A DNA stretch of 17,221 nucleotides from Dethiosulfatibacter sp. Lineage in GTDB: Bacteria > Bacillota_A > Clostridia > Tissierellales > Dethiosulfatibacteraceae. Position numbers and translations under genes: made by a program. Positions 1-7,580 of the stretch are shown one piece after another; the stretch's first letter is position 1, and each line of letters starts with the position of its first letter. A model generated the notes under the pieces. It had not been told where the DNA came from. It did not search any database and saw nothing but the letters and a program-made list of their open reading frames with translations. Location: assembly GCA_019084435.1 (NCBI GenBank), contig JAHRFV010000168.1, forward strand, positions 1 through 17,221, in the 5' to 3' direction.

Positions 1-39
1 AAGTGGGAAAAGCCACCTGAACTCCAAGAACCCTGTTGA
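1..39 (+). other. Possible 3' end of an upstream coding sequence, and left-edge spacer
   Basis: Frame 1 reads KWEKPPELQEPC and stops at TGA 37-39, which could be the tail of a protein cut by the window edge. A second frame is also open for 14 codons, so the assignment is weak. Bases 40-110 are AT-rich, with a short AAAC-CGAA-GTTT hairpin and a T run near 86-99 that could be a weak terminator for the upstream gene. I recognise no RNA gene here. Confidence 0.2.
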
Positions 40-110
40 TATATGACTTATTGTAACATAAAAATCTAACAATTATATAAAGAAACCGAAGTTTTTTTTG
101 CTAAAAAGTA

Positions 111-139
111 TTGACAAAAAAAACAAAAAGTGATATATA
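111..139 (+). promoter_or_regulatory. Sigma-A promoter of hsp20
   Basis: A perfect -35 box TTGACA (111-116) is followed by a 17-base spacer and the -10 box TATATA (134-139). The CIRCE operator begins four bases after the -10 box, so HrcA bound there would cover the transcription start. The htpG promoter has the same geometry. Confidence 0.85.
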
Positions 140-143
140 AAAG

Positions 144-170
144 TTAGCACTCGAAGTAAGAGAGTGCTAA
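144..170. promoter_or_regulatory. CIRCE operator 1 (HrcA binding site) upstream of hsp20
   Basis: TTAGCACTC (144-152), a 9-base spacer, and GAGTGCTAA (162-170) form a perfect CIRCE inverted repeat. CIRCE is the operator of the heat-shock repressor HrcA. Its position over the expected start point of the promoter at 111-139 predicts repression at normal temperature and release on heat shock. Confidence 0.95.
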
Positions 171-195
171 TAAAATCAGAAAGGAGTTGTTGAAC

Positions 196-639
196 ATGGC
201 TGGATTAGTACCTTTCAACAAAAGAAACAATTTAAGACCAAGAGGTTTTGAAAACTTCTATGATGTGCTTGATGACTTTTTTAATGACTCCTGGCTTACC
301 GGAAAGAATGCTTCCTATGGCACTTTCAAGGTAGATGTACAGGAAAGTGAAAATGAGTATTCTGTAGATGCTGAATTGCCTGGCGTCATGAAAGAGGAAA
401 TCAATGTTAGACTTGATGAGGGCAGGCTTTGTATAGCTGTACAAAGAAGCGAGAAACACGAGGAAGAACAGAAGAATTATATTCATAAGGAAATAAGAAC
501 TTCCTCCATGGAACGGGTTTTGTATCTTCAAGATGCTAAATCAGATGGCATCAAAGCCAAGTTGGATAATGGTATTTTGAACATTAAGGTTCCAAAGAAA
601 GATAAAGAAGAAAGGACAATCAAGATTGACATTGAGTAA
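196..639 (+). CDS. hsp20: Small heat-shock protein, Hsp20/alpha-crystallin family
   Basis: This 147-residue protein is an ATP-independent holdase chaperone that binds unfolding proteins in the cytoplasm and keeps them refoldable. The alpha-crystallin domain spans about residues 42-134, with the family motifs ELPG (60-63) and AKLDNGILNIKVPK (121-134). The C-terminal I-x-I motif (I142-K-I144) normally docks subunits into oligomers. I start at ATG 196 because AAGGAG (181-186) lies nine bases upstream; a TTG at 187 abuts that site and is too close. The gene follows a perfect promoter and CIRCE element, so HrcA control is expected. Its last codons (626-631) also form the -35 box of the htpG promoter. 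Length and motifs are normal for the family. Confidence 0.95.
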   Translation: MAGLVPFNKRNNLRPRGFENFYDVLDDFFNDSWLTGKNASYGTFKVDVQESENEYSVDAELPGVMKEEINVRLDEGRLCIAVQRSEKHEEEQKNYIHKEIRTSSMERVLYLQDAKSDGIKAKLDNGILNIKVPKKDKEERTIKIDIE

Positions 640-654
640 GCAATGTGGTATAAA
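626..654 (+). promoter_or_regulatory. Sigma-A promoter of htpG, with its -35 box inside hsp20
   Basis: TTGACA (626-631) lies within the last codons of hsp20. A 17-base spacer leads to TATAAA (649-654), and the TG at 646-647 makes it an extended -10. CIRCE 2 starts four bases after the -10 box. This gives htpG its own promoter in addition to possible read-through from hsp20. Confidence 0.85.
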
Positions 655-693
655 ATTATTAGCACTCTATACATTAGAGTGCTAATAATTTTA
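651..693. promoter_or_regulatory. CIRCE operator 2 (HrcA site) within an extended 17-bp-arm palindrome, upstream of htpG
   Basis: The CIRCE core TTAGCACTC-N9-GAGTGCTAA occupies 659-685. The inverted repeat continues perfectly beyond it: TAAAATTATTAGCACTC (651-667) is the exact reverse complement of 677-693. In DNA this is an HrcA operator over the htpG start site. In a transcript reading through from hsp20 it would fold into a 17-bp hairpin with a 9-base loop. The htpG ribosome binding site (705-711) lies outside it. Confidence 0.95.
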
Positions 694-719
694 TATCGTT
701 TAAGAAGGGAGACATTGAA

Positions 720-2600
720 ATGGCAAAAAAACAATTTAAAGCAGAGTCAAAAAGATTGCTGGACCTCATGATTAATTCAATATATACACATAGAGAAATT
801 TTTTTAAGGGAATTAATCTCAAATTCCAGTGATGCGATTGATAAAATTTATTATAAGGCGTTGACTGATGAGTCAATGGTTTTTGATAAGAACAATTATT
901 TTATAAAGATTGAAGTAGATAAGGAAAACAGAATTCTTAAAGTATATGATACCGGAATAGGAATGACCAGAGAAGAGTTAGAGAGCAATTTAGGCGTTAT
1001 AGCCAATAGTGGATCCTTAAACTTCAAGAAAGACAACAATATAACAGATGGTTATGAGATTATCGGTCAGTTTGGTGTTGGTTTCTATTCTGCTTTTATG
1101 GTTGCTGACAAGGTTACTGTCATATCCAAGGCTTTGGGTAGCGACATGGCTCACAAGTGGGAATCTTCAGGAACCACGGGCTATACAATTGAAGAGTGTG
1201 AGAAAGATGAAGTAGGAACAGAAATCATTCTTAAGATTAAAGAGAACACAGAAGACGATCAATTCGATGATTATCTCGAGCAATACAGACTCAAAAGCAT
1301 CATAAAGAAGTATTCGGATTTTGTAAGATATCCAATTAAGATGGATGTCAAGGAAACAAAATTAAAAGATGGAACAGAAGATGAATATGAGGATGTTTTT
1401 GTTGAGAAAACTATCAACAGCATGGTACCAATCTGGAGAAAAAACAAGAATGAACTAACAGATGAAGATTACCACAATTTTTACTCAGAGAAGCATTATG
1501 GGTTTGATAAACCTTTGAAGCATCTGCATGTAAGTGTAGACGGGGTTATCAGATACAATGCTATCCTATACATACCAGAGAATATTCCATTTGACTACTA
1601 TACGAAAGAGTATGAGAAAGGTCTCGAATTATATTCAAATGGTATATTGATCATGAATAAATGCAAGGACCTTCTACCAGATTATTTCAGTTTTGTTAAG
1701 GGTATGGTAGATTCAGAGGACCTGTCACTGAATATTTCCAGAGAAATACTTCAACAGGATAGACAACTGAAGTTTATCGCAAAGAACTTAAAAGCTAAGA
1801 TTAAAAGCGAATTACATAATATGTTGAAGCATGAGAGAGATAATTATGAAAAATTCTATAAATCCTTTGGGAGACAGCTAAAGTTCGGGATATATGACAA
1901 CTATGGTATGGAAAAGGAATTGTTGCAGGATTTGCTGATGTTTTACTCCTCAACCTTGAAAACAATGGTCACTCTTGATGAATACATAGACAGAATGCCT
2001 GAAGACCAGAAGTACATATATTATGGAGCAGGAGAGTCATATCAGAGGATTGAAAAACTACCACAGACCGAAATGGTCAGTGAAAAGGGCTATGAGATTC
2101 TTTATTTTACCGATGACATCGATGAGTTCGCCATTAAACTTCTTTCCAGTTATCGTGATAAAACCTTTAAATCCGTTTCAGATAAAGATCTTGGAATTGA
2201 AAGCGATGCTGAACAAGAAGAACAAAAAGATGAGAATGTAGAGAATGAGGAAATCTTCAATTACATGAAAGATGTATTAGGGGATAAGATAAAAGAAGTA
2301 AGGGTTTCAAAAAGACTAAAAAATCATCCGGTTTGCTTAAGTAATGAGGGTGAAGTTTCCATAGAGATGGAAAAAATACTGAAGTCTATGCCTAATGGCC
2401 AGGATATCAAAGCAGACAAGGTTCTTGAAATAAACGTTAATCATCCATTATATAAATCACTCAAGGATGCATTTGATCATGACAAGGACAAACTGACATT
2501 ACTGACAAATATTCTTTATAATCAAGCGCTTTTGATAGAAGGCTTATCTATTGGAGACCCGGTTGAGTATGCCAATGATATTTGGAAACTCATTCAATAG
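720..2600 (+). CDS. htpG: Molecular chaperone HtpG (bacterial Hsp90)
   Basis: HtpG is the ATP-dependent bacterial Hsp90, a cytoplasmic homodimer that remodels client proteins together with DnaK. At 626 residues the length matches the family (E. coli about 624). The N-terminal GHKL ATPase is clear: the [12 protein letters not shown] helix (31-42), which carries the catalytic Glu and nucleotide-contacting Asn, the DTGIGM motif (77-82) and the GQFGVGF lid glycines (116-122). The middle and C-terminal dimerisation domains follow without a break. AAGGGAG (705-711) lies eight bases before the ATG. The gene has its own HrcA-type promoter (626-693) and is the last of the heat-shock pair. In B. subtilis htpG is known not to be HrcA-controlled, so CIRCE control here is a real difference. 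Confidence 0.98.
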   Translation: MAKKQFKAESKRLLDLMINSIYTHREIFLRELISNSSDAIDKIYYKALTDESMVFDKNNYFIKIEVDKENRILKVYDTGIGMTREELESNLGVIANSGSLNFKKDNNITDGYEIIGQFGVGFYSAFMVADKVTVISKALGSDMAHKWESSGTTGYTIEECEKDEVGTEIILKIKENTEDDQFDDYLEQYRLKSIIKKYSDFVRYPIKMDVKETKLKDGTEDEYEDVFVEKTINSMVPIWRKNKNELTDEDYHNFYSEKHYGFDKPLKHLHVSVDGVIRYNAILYIPENIPFDYYTKEYEKGLELYSNGILIMNKCKDLLPDYFSFVKGMVDSEDLSLNISREILQQDRQLKFIAKNLKAKIKSELHNMLKHERDNYEKFYKSFGRQLKFGIYDNYGMEKELLQDLLMFYSSTLKTMVTLDEYIDRMPEDQKYIYYGAGESYQRIEKLPQTEMVSEKGYEILYFTDDIDEFAIKLLSSYRDKTFKSVSDKDLGIESDAEQEEQKDENVENEEIFNYMKDVLGDKIKEVRVSKRLKNHPVCLSNEGEVSIEMEKILKSMPNGQDIKADKVLEINVNHPLYKSLKDAFDHDKDKLTLLTNILYNQALLIEGLSIGDPVEYANDIWKLIQ

Positions 2601-2621
2601 TAAAGAATTGTTATGATAAAG

Positions 2622-2647
2622 AAAACCGCCATCTCAGCGGTTTTTTT
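2622..2647. terminator. Bidirectional intrinsic terminator between htpG and the ABC operon
   Basis: AAAACCGC (2622-2629) pairs with GCGGTTTT (2637-2644) around a 7-base loop and runs into seven T residues (2641-2647). On the minus strand the same stem ends in TTTTCTTTAT. It sits between the convergent stops of htpG (2600) and the ATPase gene (2658), so it can serve both. Confidence 0.9.
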
Positions 2648-2657
2648 GTCATATTCA

Positions 2658-3344
2658 TCATCTCTTCAAATCTAGGTGTACTCTACCGTCCTTCACTTCA
2701 ATGATTCGGTCGGTTTTTTCTGCTATTCTCTGGTCATGTGTGATTATAACAAAGGTGGTTTTATACATTTCATTGATGTCTCTTAGAATCTTATATACAT
2801 TTTCGGTTGTATCCGAATCTAAATTCCCCGTTGGCTCATCAGCAAGAATGATTTTAGGTCTGTTGATCAATGCCCTGGCGATGGCTGTTCTTTGCTGCTG
2901 ACCACCAGACATATCATTTGCCAGATTTTTTGATACTTTTGTCAAACCTGCAAGCTGCAGCAACTCATCAGCCCATTCATCCACATCCTTAGGGACGTTG
3001 TAATTATGTATTTTATAGGGCATTAGTATGTTTTCCTTAGCAGTGAATTCTGGTAAAAGATAATGAAACTGAAAGATAAAACCCATCGTTTGGTTTCTTA
3101 ACTCAGCCAGAGACTGCTTGTTGAGGGTATCGGTTCTATCACCCGAAATATAAACCTCACCGCTTGTTGGTTTGTCGAGGGTGCCGATAATGTTAAGCAT
3201 TGTGCTTTTTCCGCTACCTGATTCACCAATTATAGAATTGAAGCTACCCTCCTCAAAATTCAGGTTGATATCAAACAACACTTGAGTTTTTATTTTTTCG
3301 CCGTATATTTTATTGATGTTTTTTAATCTTATTATATCAGCCAT
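2658..3344 (-). CDS. ABC transporter ATP-binding protein, LolD/MacB type
   Basis: This 228-residue ATPase powers the permease encoded just upstream. All motifs are intact: Walker A GESGSGKST (40-48), Q-loop Q92 in FQFHYLLPEFTAKEN, signature MSGGQQQR (145-152, Met for the usual Leu), Walker B IILADE (165-170) with the catalytic Glu, and switch His203. The FQFHYLLPEF stretch is typical of the LolD/MacB class, which drives mechanotransmission from the cytoplasm rather than threading substrate through a channel. The start ATG overlaps the permease stop by eight bases, and AGGTGA lies about seven bases before it, so the two are translationally coupled. It is the last gene of the minus-strand operon. 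The substrate cannot be read from the sequence. Confidence 0.95.
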   Translation of the reverse strand: MADIIRLKNINKIYGEKIKTQVLFDINLNFEEGSFNSIIGESGSGKSTMLNIIGTLDKPTSGEVYISGDRTDTLNKQSLAELRNQTMGFIFQFHYLLPEFTAKENILMPYKIHNYNVPKDVDEWADELLQLAGLTKVSKNLANDMSGGQQQRTAIARALINRPKIILADEPTGNLDSDTTENVYKILRDINEMYKTTFVIITHDQRIAEKTDRIIEVKDGRVHLDLKR

Positions 3345-4497
3345 TCTTTATCACCTCGATTGGATTCAGCTTTGAGGATAATCTAGCAGGTATCAGTGAC
3401 GCTGTCATGGCTGAAATGATAGCAAACATGCCGGATAAAGCAACAAAACCATTGTTGATGTATATAGGTACGACTGGCGTACCATCGGGATTTACGGCAA
3501 AGGTGGTAAACGAAATCAGCAAACCGAATCCTAGTGCTATACCTAATATTGCACCAAGAATTCCAAGCATCAAACCTTGAAAGACAAAGATTAGACTAGC
3601 ATCCCTGTCTTTGATACCCATAGCCTTGAGAATACCGAGCTGCTTTGATCGCTGTACGACTGAAATGGCCAATACACTTGAAATGCCTAATAAGACAGCA
3701 ACTAACACAAAAACTTGTATCATGATACTCGAAACGCTCTGACCGTTTAAACCGCTCAGTAGTTGTTGATTCTGGTCTTTCCAGTTATCGACCCTAATAT
3801 CTGAAAGAGATAATGTATATGCCAAAGACTTAGCGACGATATCGGCTTCAAAAACCTCATTGACTTGCATTTCAACACCCGTGACTTGATTGCCTATACC
3901 AAGAATGTCCTGCGCGGTTTCCAGATTTGTGATAACCCATGTTTCGTTAATAGATGATACTTTAAGATCATATAGTCCTGTTACAGTCAAACGAATTGTT
4001 CCACCAAAAGGAGATACAATTAGAATTCTATCATTGATATTTGTGCCGGTTTTATCTGCAAGTTCTTTGCCTATTATCGCTTCATCCTTTCTTGAAGGTA
4101 GCTGACCGGCATACAGGCCTTCTTCAAAGCCGTAAATTTTATTGCCGTCTTCTAATTTAAATCCTCTAATGAGAACAGGATCAATATCACTCTCATAGTC
4201 GATGCTCGCGGGTCCATCAGCTGCTACTGCAATATTAATGATATCATTGCTGCTTATTTGAGCCTCATACAAAGCACGTTCCCATTCCTTAATTGTTTTC
4301 TCACTGTTGGTCGGTGTGATAGTAATCTGTGGTGCATTTCCAATTGTTGTATTGACAAGATTAATCTGAAGACCCTGAATAAGTGATCCTATAAACAATT
4401 GAACCGCTACGCCAACTGATATTCCAAGGACAATCAGAATAGTCTGACCTTTTCCGGATTTCAGAAAACGAAGAGCTATGCTAAATGCCAGTCTCAT
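3337..4497 (-). CDS. ABC transporter permease, MacB/FtsX family
   Basis: This 386-residue membrane protein has the MacB/FtsX plan: TM1 at about 18-38, a large extracytoplasmic domain of about 220 residues, then TM2 (258-281), TM3 (302-330) and TM4 (350-372). The cytoplasmic QLGILKAMGIK segment (about 287-297) after TM2 and the C-terminal NPIEVIKNG are family hallmarks that contact the ATPase. I start at ATG 4497 because AAGGAGG lies nine bases upstream on the minus strand; a longer frame to 4533 would place that site inside the gene. It overlaps the 3' end of the cobalamin-binding gene by 17 bases. With the membrane-fusion protein and ATPase it should form a MacAB-like exporter, for peptides, lipids or small molecules, without an outer-membrane partner in a Gram-positive cell. 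Confidence 0.92.
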   Translation of the reverse strand: MRLAFSIALRFLKSGKGQTILIVLGISVGVAVQLFIGSLIQGLQINLVNTTIGNAPQITITPTNSEKTIKEWERALYEAQISSNDIINIAVAADGPASIDYESDIDPVLIRGFKLEDGNKIYGFEEGLYAGQLPSRKDEAIIGKELADKTGTNINDRILIVSPFGGTIRLTVTGLYDLKVSSINETWVITNLETAQDILGIGNQVTGVEMQVNEVFEADIVAKSLAYTLSLSDIRVDNWKDQNQQLLSGLNGQSVSSIMIQVFVLVAVLLGISSVLAISVVQRSKQLGILKAMGIKDRDASLIFVFQGLMLGILGAILGIALGFGLLISFTTFAVNPDGTPVVPIYINNGFVALSGMFAIISAMTASLIPARLSSKLNPIEVIKNG

Positions 4498-5146
4498 GAA
4501 TCGAATCCTCCTTGGCCAGGTTTTTAATATCATTATAAGATATCAAATAGAGGTCGCCACCGATCTCAGAGACTGCTGATGGATTATTGAGAAAAGCAGT
4601 GCCACCTAGAATAATTTTAATTTTGTCTTCGTGTTTTGTTCTTATCCTTGAGATGAGTTTCTTGGCCTCAAACATCAAATAGAAATCAGTTACGCCTATA
4701 GCGACATACTTTGGATTGTTTTGTGATATAGCCACACAGACTTGGTCTCGAGGTGTGTTGCTACCAATGAAAATAGATTCATAGCCGTTCAAATCAAAAA
4801 AATCCGACATCATTCGCAAACCGATTTCGTGGTATTCCTTCTCCGGACAGACCAATACAACTTTTTGATTCAATGGTGTGATGTTTCTTTTTGCTTCGAT
4901 CACATAGGGATAGATTGACTCGATAATGGTCCTAACAATAGCAGTTTTGACGTGCTCACGCCATATGCAGTCGTTATCATCATCGATGCATTCATCTACA
5001 GCATAGAGTGCTGGGCCTAAGATTTGCTCATATAATTCGGGTATGGAAAAATCATTGTTGTTCAAACCATTTATTGCAAATCGTACACATTCATCTTTTT
5101 TAAATTCTTCAAAAAGTATCATAAACTCATCTTTGTGATTTTTCAT
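4481..5146 (-). CDS. Small cobalamin (B12)-binding-domain protein inside an ABC exporter operon
   Basis: This protein of about 221 residues has the two-part fold of methionine-synthase/CarH-type cobalamin binders. A helical cap domain (about 20-90) carries E64-H65. A Rossmann-like domain (about 95-205) has E104-x-H106-x-x-G109, where H106 would be the lower axial ligand, followed by the GS-TP stretch and the G181-G182 loop. There is no HTH, methyltransferase or membrane segment, so it is more likely a sensor or cofactor carrier than an enzyme. The Trp of a W-x9-E-H cap motif is replaced by Ile54. ATG 5146 is preferred because AGGTGA, overlapping the upstream stop, lies just before it; a GTG at 5155 is possible. 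It sits between the membrane-fusion and permease genes, which is unusual. It resembles the product at 6515-7573. Confidence 0.85.
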   Translation of the reverse strand: MKNHKDEFMILFEEFKKDECVRFAINGLNNNDFSIPELYEQILGPALYAVDECIDDDNDCIWREHVKTAIVRTIIESIYPYVIEAKRNITPLNQKVVLVCPEKEYHEIGLRMMSDFFDLNGYESIFIGSNTPRDQVCVAISQNNPKYVAIGVTDFYLMFEAKKLISRIRTKHEDKIKIILGGTAFLNNPSAVSEIGGDLYLISYNDIKNLAKEDSIHETGI

Positions 5147-5151
5147 ATCAT

Positions 5152-6438
5152 TCACCTGATTTCCACTTTCAATGGTGAGCCATCCTGTACATCCAGCGAT
5201 GGATTGACGATGATTATATCATTTTCATTTATTCCCGAAAGGACAGCAATATTAGTATTATCTGAAGCGCCTGTTGTAATATATGTTTTAATGGCTTTAT
5301 TGTCTTTTATAACAAAAACAAATTCTTTACCATCTAAATCTTTTTTGACAGACTCTCTTTTAATAATTAGTTCATCAGTCAATCGAACCACTTCAACAAC
5401 CGCATCGGCATCAAACCCTGAAACCACTTGATTATCAGTTGCTTCCAGTGTTACAGCAACCTCAACCTTAGGTGTTCGGCTACCGCTTAGTGTATCGATG
5501 ATTGCGATAGTTCCTATCGAAGTTACCGCGCCTTCATATGATGTTGATATCCCGGAAATATTGACGAGTGACTTTTGACCAAGATCAATTAAAACTGCAT
5601 CTTCCTGAGGCACCATAGATTTAAATTGAAAATTGTTAGTATTATTAATCTCTATTCTGCTATCTGGTAGGATGCTTCTTCCTTCTTTAACAGGGAAAGA
5701 GGTTATCACACCGGAAATAGAGGAGGTTATAAGATTCTCCTCGTATTTTAGCTTCAAACTGGACAGATCAAGCCTCGCTGATTCAATTTGTGTCTTGATT
5801 GAATTAACTCGAGTGGCCTGTGTTCTGTCGTAATCCATATAACGCTTATTGGCATTGTCATAATTAATCTTAGCTGTATTATAATAACTGTAAATATCAG
5901 CTGAAAGGGATAGTACCTTGTCATATTCCGCTTGGCTTATTGCACCTCCTGATAGTAAAGCTTCACTTTTTTCTATTTCATTTTCAGAAGATTCAAAATC
6001 CTTTGATGCCTTATCAAAATCTTCTTTAGCGAGGAGAAGGGCGTTTCTAAGCAATGATTTTTCAATTGCGCTGGCATCGCCTGACGCAGTTATGAGATCA
6101 TCTTCCAGTTGATTAATAAGAAGGTTGGTTTTTTCTATACTAATTTTCAAATTGTCAGAATTCAACTCAGCTAACAGCTGTCCCGCTTCAACAAATTTGT
6201 TTTCTTCTGCATAGACTTTCTCGACCACAACTCCAGCGGGTAGGTTTATCACTTCGCTATCTAAAGGGCTGATTGAGCCTGACAGATTGACGGTTTTTAT
6301 GATATCTCCTTTGGTAACTGGGACTCCTTCGACTTCGATTGAAATATTTTCCGTGTTAAAAAACCAAAAATAAGATATAATAAGTATAATTACTATAATA
6401 ATCATAATTAATAAAGAACGTTTTTTTGTTAGCAACAT
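5152..6438 (-). CDS. Membrane-fusion (HlyD/MacA-like) protein of an ABC exporter
   Basis: This 428-residue periplasmic-adaptor-type protein is the first gene of the minus-strand operon. Residues 8-28 are a strongly hydrophobic N-terminal anchor preceded by KKR. Next comes a beta/lipoyl half (about 62-92, with INLPAGVVVEKVYAEENKF), a long alpha-helical hairpin (about 95-235, rich in Glu, Lys and Ala heptads), the second lipoyl half with SGVITSFPVKEG, and beta-barrel and membrane-proximal domains to the C-terminus. This order is that of MacA, and of YknX in Gram-positive bacteria, which act with a MacB-type permease and ATPase, both present downstream. AAGGGGG lies about eight bases before the ATG. 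A candidate promoter lies in the 76-base divergent gap. The substrate is unknown. Confidence 0.92.
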   Translation of the reverse strand: MLLTKKRSLLIMIIIVIILIISYFWFFNTENISIEVEGVPVTKGDIIKTVNLSGSISPLDSEVINLPAGVVVEKVYAEENKFVEAGQLLAELNSDNLKISIEKTNLLINQLEDDLITASGDASAIEKSLLRNALLLAKEDFDKASKDFESSENEIEKSEALLSGGAISQAEYDKVLSLSADIYSYYNTAKINYDNANKRYMDYDRTQATRVNSIKTQIESARLDLSSLKLKYEENLITSSISGVITSFPVKEGRSILPDSRIEINNTNNFQFKSMVPQEDAVLIDLGQKSLVNISGISTSYEGAVTSIGTIAIIDTLSGSRTPKVEVAVTLEATDNQVVSGFDADAVVEVVRLTDELIIKRESVKKDLDGKEFVFVIKDNKAIKTYITTGASDNTNIAVLSGINENDIIIVNPSLDVQDGSPLKVEIR

Positions 6439-6470
6439 AAGTATTCCCCCTTAAAATTTCACTCTATTCA

Positions 6471-6499
6471 ATATTAAATTGTAATGATTATAAAGTCAA
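6471..6499 (-). promoter_or_regulatory. Candidate promoter of the minus-strand ABC/cobalamin operon
   Basis: On the minus strand TTGACT (6499-6494) is followed by 17 bases and TAATAT (6476-6471), about 30 bases before the membrane-fusion start codon. The 76-base gap must also hold the start of the plus-strand operon at 6515; a TATAAA at 6489-6494 could be its -10, but I see no good -35 for it. The two would overlap, so the operons may compete or share one regulator. Confidence 0.5.
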
Positions 6500-6514
6500 G
6501 AAGAAGGAGAAACT

Positions 6515-7573
6515 ATGAGTCTTTTATTATTGAAATCAAATGAAGAATTAGTTAAGATGACCCAACAGATTTTTGATAAACAGTTCATCAAAGATCCCAA
6601 TCTAGGTAATGATCTGGATGACCGAAGAAAAAGACTGATGCTTCAGGACATCTATTATAATATAGATAATCTGGAAGCAGCGATTGCCCATGATTCTGAA
6701 TTGATAGTAATTGATTATATCAATTGGCTTATGGGATTGCTGGCTTACAGGTTGAAACACCTTGGTCTTGAGAGAGTTAAGACTTTTATGATTGATCACT
6801 ATTTTTTGTTGAAAGAAGCAGTGGAAGAAGTAATGGATGAGGGCTACGTAGAAAAGGCTGAAAAACACATCAACAACGCTATCAAAGCTATCGAAAAATT
6901 TGAGTTGCATGACATAAGCTATTTGGATGGCATAAGGCTTGAGTCTGAAGCCAAAAATTATTTGGAAGCATTGCTATCTAGAGACAGACAGAAAGCTAGT
7001 GAGATTATCCTGTCTTCACTTCAAAATGGTGTTACCCTTGAAGAAGTCTATGTTGATCTATTTAGACCAGTTATGCATGAAGTTGGTAATTTGTGGTATA
7101 AGAACATAATCGCTGTCGACAAGGAGCATTATGCTACAGCAGTCACACAAGGGGTCATGTCACAACTCTATCCAAAAATATTTGCAACACCCAAGAATGG
7201 TAAGACCATGGTTGCATTATGTGTGGGAAACGAGTTGCATGAGATGGGCATAAGAATGCTTTCAGACTTGTTTGAAATTCAGGGTTGGGATACAATTTAT
7301 CTGGGTGCATCCGTGCCTTGGGAGAGTCTGATTGGTTCCTTGGAAGAGTATAACCCTGATCTGATAACACTATCAGTGACAATGCCAAATTATTTGAATA
7401 ATTGTAGGGATACAATTGATGCGATTAGAAAAGATAAACGCTTTGATCACATGAAGATAGCTGTTGGTGGGAAGGCGTTGGACATGGGAAACAATCTCCG
7501 TGAAAAATGGAATATTGATGTTGAAGCCACCAGCTACGAAGAATTGCTTGAGTGGACTCGAATTAACCTATAG
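6515..7573 (+). CDS. Cobalamin-binding sensor-like protein with W-x9-E-H cap motif
   Basis: This 352-residue soluble protein has an all-helical N-terminal region of about 140 residues that I do not recognise, then a cobalamin cap domain (about 140-222) and a Rossmann-type B12 domain (about 230-345). The cap has W194-x9-E204-H205, the spacing found in CarH-type AdoCbl photoreceptors. The B12 domain has E240-x-H242-x-x-G245 with H242 as the probable lower axial ligand, plus the G318-G319 loop. The residue after the Trp is Tyr195; CarH of Thermus is known to have a His there that becomes the upper ligand after light, so the photochemistry may differ. No HTH or catalytic domain is present, so output is probably through a partner, perhaps the GGDEF protein seven bases downstream. 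AAGGAG (6504-6509) fixes the start. Confidence 0.88.
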   Translation: MSLLLLKSNEELVKMTQQIFDKQFIKDPNLGNDLDDRRKRLMLQDIYYNIDNLEAAIAHDSELIVIDYINWLMGLLAYRLKHLGLERVKTFMIDHYFLLKEAVEEVMDEGYVEKAEKHINNAIKAIEKFELHDISYLDGIRLESEAKNYLEALLSRDRQKASEIILSSLQNGVTLEEVYVDLFRPVMHEVGNLWYKNIIAVDKEHYATAVTQGVMSQLYPKIFATPKNGKTMVALCVGNELHEMGIRMLSDLFEIQGWDTIYLGASVPWESLIGSLEEYNPDLITLSVTMPNYLNNCRDTIDAIRKDKRFDHMKIAVGGKALDMGNNLREKWNIDVEATSYEELLEWTRINL

Positions 7574-7580
7574 GTGGTTT

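Noticed and set aside
187..195. TTG start for hsp20
   Set aside because: It touches the AAGGAG at 181-186. The ATG at 196 has a normal nine-base spacing.
4498..4533. Longer permease start at 4533
   Set aside because: It would put the AAGGAGG site within the gene, and the added residues do not fit the family's N-terminus.
6515..7573. Corrinoid protein of a methyltransferase system (MtaC/MtbC type)
   Set aside because: The Rossmann half would fit, but the DxHxxG aspartate is Glu, a 140-residue helical N-terminus is added, and no methyltransferase gene is nearby. Not fully excluded.
7464..7580. Longer GGDEF-protein start at 7464
   Set aside because: It would overlap the cobalamin-binding gene by 110 bases, and the ATG at 7581 has its own ribosome site.
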